From the NCBI RefSeq assembly GCF_001012815.1, contig NZ_JYJP01000143.1, forward strand, positions 88,549 through 152,548: a DNA stretch of 64,000 bases. Reading direction: 5' to 3'. This document shows positions 58,189 to 64,000 of this stretch, one piece after another. The translations under genes and the position numbers were made by a program. The number at the start of each line of letters is the position of its first letter. The first letter of the stretch is position 1. Below the pieces are notes generated by a model that was not told where the DNA came from, searched no databases, and saw only the letters and a list, made by a program, of their open reading frames with translations. The DNA is from Vibrio mexicanus. Its GTDB lineage: Bacteria; Pseudomonadota; Gammaproteobacteria; Enterobacterales; Vibrionaceae.

Positions 58189-60099
58189 TTACAGAACTAG
58201 ACGACGGATATCTGATAGTGCCGCGTTCAAGAATGTAATGAAACGCGCACCTTCTGCACCATCAATCACACGGTGGTCGTATGATAGAGACAGTGGAAGC
58301 TGTAGACGTGGTTCGAACTCTTTGCCGTTCCACACAGGCTTCATTTCAGACTTAGACACGCCTAGAATACCAACTTCTGGTGCATTTACGATTGGCGTAA
58401 ATGCAGTACCACCGATACCACCAAGGCTAGAGATTGTGAAACAACCGCCTTGCATGTCAGCTGCAGTTAGCTTACCAGCACGTGCTTTCTTAGACACAGC
58501 CATTAGCTCTTCAGATAGCTCGTAGATGCCTTTCTTGTTCACGTCTTTGAATACAGGGACAACTAGACCGTTAGGCGTATCAACTGCGATACCTACGTTT
58601 ACGTACTTCTTAAGAATGATGCTTTCGCCATCTTCAGAAAGAGAAGAGTTAAACGCTGGGAACGCTTCTAGCGCTTTAGCAACAGCTTTCATGATGAACA
58701 CAAGTGGAGTGATCTTCATGCCCGTATCTTTCTTCGCTTCGATTGCGTTCTGCTCTTTACGGAATGCTTCTAGCTCGGTGATGTCTGCGTTGTCCCACTG
58801 TGTAACGTGAGGGATCATTACCCAGTTACGGTGTAGGTTTGCACCAGAGATCTTCTTGATCTTAGAAAGCTTCTGAACTTCAGTTTCGCCGAACTTGCTG
58901 AAGTCCACTTTTGGCCAAGGTAGAAGACCAAGAGCAGAGCCGTCACCGCCTTTGCCAGATGCTGCTGCACCAGACTCAAGACGCTTAAGAGCATCTTTAA
59001 CGTAAGCTTGAACGTCTTCTTTAAGGATACGGCTCTTACGACCAGTACCTTTAACCTTAGACAGGTTGACGCCAAATTCACGAGCAAGACGACGAACAAC
59101 TGGAGACGCGTGTGCGTAGTCGTTGTTTTCTTGGAAGTCGTTAGCTGCAGGTGCCGCCGCTGGAGCTTCAGCTTTTGGAGCTGCTGGAGCAGGTGCTGCC
59201 GCTTGAGCTGGAGCTGGAGCAGGAGCTGCAACAGGTGCCGGAGCTGCGCCTGCTACCTCGAATACCATGATTAGAGAGCCAGTCGTTACTTTGTCGCCAG
59301 CTGCAATCTTGATTTCTTTCACTGTACCAGCGAATGGTGCAGGAACTTCCATAGAAGCTTTGTCACCTTCAACAGTGATTAGAGATTGCTCTTCTTCTAC
59401 TGTGTCGCCAACCGCTACCATTACTTCAGTAACTTCTACTTCGTCACCGCCGATATCAGGAACGTTTACTTCTTTAGCCGCAGACGCTGCTGGAGCCGCT
59501 GCCGCTGGAGCTTCTACTCGGTCCGACGTCTCGGCTGCCGGAGCCGCTGCTGCGCCTGAACCTGCAGTTTCAAATACCATGATTAAAGAGCCAGTCGTCA
59601 CTTTATCGCCAGCTGCAACTTTGATCTCTTTTAGAGTACCAGCGAATGGTGCTGGGACTTCCATTGATGCTTTGTCGCCTTCAACCGTTAGAAGAGATTG
59701 CTCTTCTTCGATGCTGTCGCCAACTGCAACCATGATCTCAGTAACTTCTACTTCGTCGCCACCGATATCTGGAACATGAACTTCTTTCAATTCTGCCGCT
59801 GCAGGAGCTGCAGCTGGTGCTGATTCAACTGCTGGAGCTGCCGCAGGAGCCGCTTCTGCAGCGGCACCTTCAGCTTCGAAAATCATGATAAGAGAACCAG
59901 TCGTAACAGAATCGCCTTCCGCTACTTTGATTTCTTTTACGATACCTGCTTGAGACGCCGGAACTTCCATAGAAGCTTTGTCGCCTTCAACAGTGATCAG
60001 AGACTGCTCTTCTTCAACCTTGTCGCCAACGCTTACAAGAATCTCAGTAACTTCAACCTCATCCGCACCGATGTCAGGTACATTAATTTCGATTGCCAT
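58189..60099 (-). CDS. aceF: Pyruvate dehydrogenase E2 (dihydrolipoamide acetyltransferase)
   Basis: Core of the pyruvate dehydrogenase complex. Three lipoyl domains at about residues 1-77, 104-179 and 208-283 carry lipoyl lysines 41, 143 and 247 in EGDKASMEVPA. They are separated by Ala/Pro linkers. A peripheral subunit-binding domain (about 330-370, SPVVRRLAREFGV) and the catalytic domain with His609 and Asp613 in SYDHRVIDG follow. 636 residues. The lipoyl repeats are similar at DNA level too. Confidence 0.96.
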   Translation of the reverse strand: MAIEINVPDIGADEVEVTEILVSVGDKVEEEQSLITVEGDKASMEVPASQAGIVKEIKVAEGDSVTTGSLIMIFEAEGAAAEAAPAAAPAVESAPAAAPAAAELKEVHVPDIGGDEVEVTEIMVAVGDSIEEEQSLLTVEGDKASMEVPAPFAGTLKEIKVAAGDKVTTGSLIMVFETAGSGAAAAPAAETSDRVEAPAAAAPAASAAKEVNVPDIGGDEVEVTEVMVAVGDTVEEEQSLITVEGDKASMEVPAPFAGTVKEIKIAAGDKVTTGSLIMVFEVAGAAPAPVAAPAPAPAQAAAPAPAAPKAEAPAAAPAANDFQENNDYAHASPVVRRLAREFGVNLSKVKGTGRKSRILKEDVQAYVKDALKRLESGAAASGKGGDGSALGLLPWPKVDFSKFGETEVQKLSKIKKISGANLHRNWVMIPHVTQWDNADITELEAFRKEQNAIEAKKDTGMKITPLVFIMKAVAKALEAFPAFNSSLSEDGESIILKKYVNVGIAVDTPNGLVVPVFKDVNKKGIYELSEELMAVSKKARAGKLTAADMQGGCFTISSLGGIGGTAFTPIVNAPEVGILGVSKSEMKPVWNGKEFEPRLQLPLSLSYDHRVIDGAEGARFITFLNAALSDIRRLVL

Positions 60100-60129
60100 T
60101 GCTTATTTACCTTCTAGTTAAGCGCTGTA

Positions 60130-62793
60130 TTAAGCGTATTGTGGGTTAGTTTTTTCAGTATCGATGTTGAACTTAGCAATCGCTTCAACAACGACTGACT
60201 TCTCAACATCACCACGTTTCGCTAGCTCAGTTAGAGCAGCAACTACTACGTAGCCTGCGTTAACTTCGAAGTGGCGACGTAGGTTCTCACGGCTGTCAGA
60301 ACGGCCGTAACCATCAGTACCCAGTACTTTGTATGACTCAGAAGGCATGAATGCGCGAACTTGCTCAGAGTAGTTCTTCATGTAATCCGTCGCTGCGATT
60401 GCAGGCTCAGTACCCATTACTTGTGCAATGTAAGGAACTTTCGCTTCGCCTTCTGGGTGTAGCATGTTGTAACGCTCAGCGTCTTGACCGTCACGAGTTA
60501 GCTCGTTGAACGATGTTACAGAGAATACGTCAGATGCAATGCCGTACTCTTCGCTTAGGATAGTCGCTGCTTTACGTACTTCGTTCATGATAGTACCAGA
60601 GCCCATTAGCTGAACTTTAGACTTGTCACCAGCGTAAGACTCAAGCTTGTAGATACCCTTACGGATGCCTTCTTCAGCGCCTTCTGGCATTGCTGGCATT
60701 GCGTAGTTTTCGTTCATTACAGTTAGGTAGTAGAACACGTTCTCTTGGTTCTCACCGTACATGCGACGGATACCGTCTTGCATGATTACTGCAACTTCGT
60801 AAGCGAACGTTGGGTCGTAAGAGATACAGTTAGGAACTGTATTCGCCATGATGTGCGAGTGACCATCTTCGTGCTGTAGGCCTTCACCGTTTAGCGTTGT
60901 ACGACCTGCAGTAGCACCTAGTAGGAAACCACGAGCTTGTTGGTCACCTGCCATCCACGCCATGTCGCCAACACGTTGGAAGCCGAACATTGAGTAGTAA
61001 ATGTAGAATGGGATCATTGGCAAATCGTTAGTGCTGTATGACGTTGCAGCAGCAACCCAAGATGCCATTGAGCCTAGCTCATTGATACCTTCTTGTAGAA
61101 CCTGACCAGATGTCGCTTCTTTGTAGTAAGAAACAATGCCTTTATCTTCTGGCGTGTATTCCTGACCGTGCGGGTTGTAGATACCGATCTGACGGAATAG
61201 ACCTTCCATACCAAACGTACGAGCTTCGTCACAGATGATAGGAACGATGTTCTTACCAATGTTCTTGTTCTTAAGCAGGATGTTAAGAGTACGAACGTAA
61301 GCCATAGTCGTAGAGATATCACGCTTTTGCTCACTTAGTAGCGGCGCGAACTCTTCTAGCTCAGGTGTTTTGAATTCTTGAGTGAACTTAGGTAGACGCT
61401 GTGGCGTGTAACCTTTTAGTTCTTTACGACGAGCGTGTAGGTATTCGTATTCCGCTGAACCTTCTTCAAGTTTCAGGTATGGAAGTTCCGCTACTTTCTC
61501 ATCAGATAGGATGTCTTGAAGACCTAGACGATCACGTAGGTGTAGTACGTGAGTCATATCCATCTTCTTCACTTGGTGCGCGATGTTCTTACCTTCAGCC
61601 GCTTCGCCCATGCCGTAACCTTTAACCGTCTTAGCTAGGATTACTGTTGGACGACCTTTCGTTTCTGCCGCGTTTTTGTATGCTGCGTATAGCTTAGAAG
61701 ACTCGTGACCACCACGCTTAAGCGCGAAGATTTCGTCATCAGTCATGTCTGCAACAAGTGCAGCTGTTTCTGGGTACTTACCAAAGAAGTGCTCACGTAC
61801 GTACGCGCCATCTTTAGATTTGAATGTTTGGTAGTCGCCATCTACAGTTTCGTTCATTAGCTGCAGTAGTTTACCAGACGTATCTTTAGCCAGTAGTGAA
61901 TCCCAGTTGCTACCCCAGATAACTTTAACAACGTTCCAACCGGCACCTTTGAATAGGCCTTCTAGTTCTTGGATGATGCTACCGTTACCCATTACAGGAC
62001 CGTCTAGGCGCTGTAGGTTACAGTTGATTAGGAAACATAGGTTGTCTAGTTTCTCACGCGCTGCGAAAGAAAGTGAACCACGTGATTCTGGCTCATCCAT
62101 CTCACCATCACCTAGGAATGCGTATACACGCTGTGCAGACGTGTCTTTCATGCCACGGCCGTCTAGGTACTTAAGGAAACGCGCTTGGTAGATTGCAGAG
62201 ATAGGGCCAAGACCCATAGATACTGTTGGGAATTGCCAGAACTCAGGCATCAACTTAGGGTGTGGGTAAGAAGGAATACCTTTACCGTCTACTTCTTGAC
62301 GGAAGTTGTCTAGCTGCTCTTCAGTTAGACGGCCTTCAACGAATGCACGTGAGTAGATACCCGGTGAGATGTGACCTTGGTAGTAAACTAGATCGCCACC
62401 GTCCGTCTCGTTTGGAGCGCGGAAGAAGTGGTTGAAACAAACTTCGTAGAATGCAGCTGCTGACTGGTAAGAAGCCATGTGACCACCTAGGTCTAGGTCT
62501 TTCTTAGACGCACGCAATACGATCATGATTGCGTTCCAGCGAATGATTGAGCGAATACGACGCTCTAGAGTCACATCACCAGGGTAAGCTGGTTCTTGTG
62601 CTGCAGGGATCGTATTGATGTAGTTAGTGTTGATACCAGTTGGCATATCAACGCCATCTAGACGTGCTTTTTCTAGAACTGTTTCTAGTAAGAACTGAGC
62701 ACGTTCTACACCTTCTTCACGTACCACTGATTCAAGGGCTTGTAGCCAATCTTGAGTTTCCAGTGCGTCTACGTCATGCTTCATATCAGACAT
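60130..62793 (-). CDS. aceE: Pyruvate dehydrogenase E1 component
   Basis: Homodimeric thiamine-diphosphate enzyme that decarboxylates pyruvate and acetylates E2. The TPP/Mg motif is visible as LGDGEMDEPESRGSL with NCNLQRLDGPV. 887 residues, the usual length. It lies 30 bases upstream of aceF and 52 bases downstream of pdhR, and is read with them as one operon. Confidence 0.96.
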   Translation of the reverse strand: MSDMKHDVDALETQDWLQALESVVREEGVERAQFLLETVLEKARLDGVDMPTGINTNYINTIPAAQEPAYPGDVTLERRIRSIIRWNAIMIVLRASKKDLDLGGHMASYQSAAAFYEVCFNHFFRAPNETDGGDLVYYQGHISPGIYSRAFVEGRLTEEQLDNFRQEVDGKGIPSYPHPKLMPEFWQFPTVSMGLGPISAIYQARFLKYLDGRGMKDTSAQRVYAFLGDGEMDEPESRGSLSFAAREKLDNLCFLINCNLQRLDGPVMGNGSIIQELEGLFKGAGWNVVKVIWGSNWDSLLAKDTSGKLLQLMNETVDGDYQTFKSKDGAYVREHFFGKYPETAALVADMTDDEIFALKRGGHESSKLYAAYKNAAETKGRPTVILAKTVKGYGMGEAAEGKNIAHQVKKMDMTHVLHLRDRLGLQDILSDEKVAELPYLKLEEGSAEYEYLHARRKELKGYTPQRLPKFTQEFKTPELEEFAPLLSEQKRDISTTMAYVRTLNILLKNKNIGKNIVPIICDEARTFGMEGLFRQIGIYNPHGQEYTPEDKGIVSYYKEATSGQVLQEGINELGSMASWVAAATSYSTNDLPMIPFYIYYSMFGFQRVGDMAWMAGDQQARGFLLGATAGRTTLNGEGLQHEDGHSHIMANTVPNCISYDPTFAYEVAVIMQDGIRRMYGENQENVFYYLTVMNENYAMPAMPEGAEEGIRKGIYKLESYAGDKSKVQLMGSGTIMNEVRKAATILSEEYGIASDVFSVTSFNELTRDGQDAERYNMLHPEGEAKVPYIAQVMGTEPAIAATDYMKNYSEQVRAFMPSESYKVLGTDGYGRSDSRENLRRHFEVNAGYVVVAALTELAKRGDVEKSVVVEAIAKFNIDTEKTNPQYA

Positions 62794-62845
62794 GGCGATC
62801 TATCCTTTTGTTGGTTTGATCTACTTATTATTCGATGTAATGACT

Positions 62846-63613
62846 CTAGGAGTCGTTACCCTGCTGGATTCGACGTAGAGAACGCTCACGGCGACTCTCC
62901 TCACGACTCAAGTCCAACAATGTTTCTTCAATATAGGCCAAGTGCGAATGTGACATTTCACGCGCCTTTTCAGGCTGACCAGAAACAATCGCATCCACGA
63001 TGTTTGCCCTATGGATACTGACTTTCTCAACTACTTCTTCACGACGATGAAGCAGTTCTAAGTTCTGTAATACGTTTTGCTCAAGCAGTGGCGCAAGGCT
63101 TCGAACAATGTGCAGCAGCACTACATTGTGCGCGGCTTCCGTCAAAGCAATCAGAAATGCCATAACAGCAGATGCTTCAGCTTCGATATTATTGTTCGCT
63201 TGCTCCGCACTGATGGTTTCCAAGCACGCTTGGATTCGAGCGAAATCTTCATCGGTACCACGAATTGCCGCAAAGTAGGCTGAAATCCCTTCCATCGCAT
63301 GACGCGACTCCAAAAGATCAAGCTGAGTTTCAGAATGGCTAGACAATAAATTTAGCAGAGGATCTGAAAAGTTCTTCCAAATGTTCTCGCTAACGAATGT
63401 TCCGCCACCTTGACGTCTAGTCAGCAGTTTCTTTGCTTCCAAACGCTGTATCGCTTCTCGAATTGAAGGTCGAGACACGTCGAACTGCTTTGCTAGCTCT
63501 CGCTCTGGTGGCAATTGTTGCCCCGGAGAAAGTGTCCCTTCCACTATCAACCTTTCTAGCTCCTGCTCGATAACATCGGAGAGCTTAGGCTGACGAATCC
63601 TTTGATAAGCCAT
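62846..63613 (-). CDS. pdhR: Pyruvate-responsive GntR-family repressor PdhR
   Basis: Repressor of the pyruvate dehydrogenase operon, released by pyruvate in E. coli. The GntR winged helix (about residues 9-75) includes LPPERELAKQFDVSRPSIREAI. The FadR/PdhR-type C-terminal domain has SRHAMEGISAYFAA. The ATG at 63613 (MAYQRIRQPKLSDVIEQEL) gives 255 residues; an upstream in-frame start at 63643 would overlap the operator. Confidence 0.94.
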   Translation of the reverse strand: MAYQRIRQPKLSDVIEQELERLIVEGTLSPGQQLPPERELAKQFDVSRPSIREAIQRLEAKKLLTRRQGGGTFVSENIWKNFSDPLLNLLSSHSETQLDLLESRHAMEGISAYFAAIRGTDEDFARIQACLETISAEQANNNIEAEASAVMAFLIALTEAAHNVVLLHIVRSLAPLLEQNVLQNLELLHRREEVVEKVSIHRANIVDAIVSGQPEKAREMSHSHLAYIEETLLDLSREESRRERSLRRIQQGNDS

Positions 63614-63641
63614 AGTTGTTGTTCTTCTACTCTTTGCAGTC

Positions 63642-63658
63642 AATTGGTATTACCAATT
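63642..63658 (-). promoter_or_regulatory. PdhR operator 1
   Basis: AATTGGTATTACCAATT is a perfect 7-bp inverted repeat around ATT and matches the PdhR consensus ATTGGT-N3-ACCAAT. It lies 29 bases upstream of the pdhR start, so it is autoregulatory. Confidence 0.85.
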
Positions 63659-63779
63659 TTTTGTTGGAGCAGAAATTAACATAATTAAAACGCCGCTGTC
63701 TAGGTAAAAATTGATTCAAATCATAGAAACGATCGCGCACTAACACTTATGCAACATCGACACATTAAAACAGCAAAAG

Positions 63780-63796
63780 AATTGGTCTTACCAATT
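63780..63796 (-). promoter_or_regulatory. PdhR operator 2
   Basis: AATTGGTCTTACCAATT, the same inverted repeat, 138 bp centre-to-centre from operator 1. Confidence 0.8.
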
Positions 63797-63918
63797 ACAA
63801 AATATAAACAGGTGGGGCGATAGCGTGCTAGGGATCACAGTATGACCGCTAGGTTTTAAAGAAATATGAATAGAAAAGAAAAAACCATAGAAATAGGTTA
63901 AGAAATGAGTTGGATTGT

Positions 63919-63951
63919 AAAGCGCCTTTTTGAGTGTCAAAAAGGCGCTTT
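63919..63951. terminator. Long perfect hairpin, probable terminator of a gene to the right
   Basis: 15-bp perfect stem AAAGCGCCTTTTTGA / TCAAAAAGGCGCTTT with a three-base loop. The internal T/A runs allow termination in either direction. Confidence 0.6.
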
Positions 63952-63952
63952 G

Positions 63953-64000
63953 ATATACCCAAGTAACCTCAAGATGCGTGGTTCAGCGAGAATTGCCTAG
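63953..64000. repeat. Possible dispersed Vibrio intergenic repeat, truncated by the window
   Basis: The stretch ATACCCAAGTAACCTCAAG followed by ATGCGTGGTTCAGCGAGAAT resembles a short element that I recall recurring between genes in several Vibrio genomes. Only one copy is in the window, so this is recognition from memory. Confidence 0.4.

Larger units (their letters stand above)
63614..64000. other. Region upstream of pdhR to the window edge
   Basis: 387 bases without a gene. It contains the two PdhR palindromes, then a long hairpin (63919-63951) and a sequence recognised as a likely dispersed Vibrio repeat. The hairpin probably terminates a gene outside the window. Confidence 0.65.

Noticed and set aside
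59267..59779. Plus-strand 170-codon frame opposite aceF
   Set aside because: It is the complement of the lipoyl repeats and Ala/Pro linkers; the repeat pattern of aceF explains it.
58189..60099. Repeated DNA in aceF as a CRISPR-like or tandem-repeat element
   Set aside because: The three repeats are the coding sequences of lipoyl domains spaced by about 100 codons.
1..64000. Mobile elements, prophage, defence islands, tRNA or rRNA genes
   Set aside because: No transposase, integrase, phage or defence-type gene, attachment repeat or cloverleaf was found; the gene order is standard Vibrio core.

Overview
The window looks like the large chromosome of a Vibrio species. Gene content and order follow the V. 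cholerae VC0583-VC0629 block joined to the pdhR-aceEF-lpd block. Markers are a LuxR/HapR-family quorum regulator between hpt and lpd, a ChiS-type sensor next to a chitobiose operon, and Vibrio-like ErpA, DksA and PBP1B. From memory, the LuxR-type protein resembles the V. tubiashii/V. coralliilyticus/V. orientalis group more than V. cholerae, but I cannot fix the species. No tRNA, rRNA, CRISPR array, insertion sequence or prophage is visible.

Layout. 1-3.6 kb (minus): an RND efflux permease running off the left edge, and its membrane-fusion partner. 3.7-8.0 kb: erpA (minus), then hemL, an AI-2E-family permease and rsmC (plus). 8.2-26.8 kb (plus): the chitin-oligosaccharide block. It holds the hybrid sensor ChiS, a 0.7-kb regulatory gap, the chitobiose-binding protein, a five-component ABC importer, a GH9 glucosaminidase, a GspK-type kinase, a GH20 hexosaminidase, a GH94 chitobiose phosphorylase and a hexosamine phosphate mutase. 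26.9-27.8 kb: a DJ-1/PfpI protein and a small ribbon-helix-helix protein. 27.8-31.6 kb (minus): the ferric-iron importer fbpABC. 31.7-36.7 kb (minus): glnK-amtB, yacL and acnB. 36.9-44.3 kb (minus): an outer-membrane patatin, mrcB and hrpB. 44.3-50.3 kb (plus): sfsA, dksA, gluQ, pcnB, folK, panB and panC. 50.4-55.4 kb: a YadGH-type ABC exporter, a SulP transporter divergent from a beta carbonic anhydrase, and hpt. 55.7-63.6 kb: the luxR homologue (plus), then lpd, aceF, aceE and pdhR (minus).

How the genes work together. Chitobiose imported by the CBP/ABC system is cleaved phosphorolytically by GH94 to GlcNAc-1-P and GlcNAc; the mutase brings GlcNAc-1-P to GlcNAc-6-P. GH20 trims acetylated oligomers. 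GH9 and the kinase can take the deacetylated glucosamine branch. ChiS, encoded upstream, is the expected activator. fbpABC carries a Fur-box-like site, glnK-amtB a sigma-54-like promoter and pdhR two PdhR-type palindromes, so several standard regulatory circuits can be read directly.

Quality caveat. Twelve genes, several of them core or near-essential, are each interrupted by what reads as a missing single base (thirteen sites in total). All are apparent deletions, mostly in short homopolymers, so I treat them as sequencing errors and annotate the genes as intact across the frameshift. I found no convincing new multi-gene system. The most interesting unexplained signals are a pseudoknot-capable RNA element and repeated motifs in the leader of the chitobiose operon, a multi-half-site operator in front of the efflux operon, and a DD-to-DG change in the efflux pump proton-relay motif.
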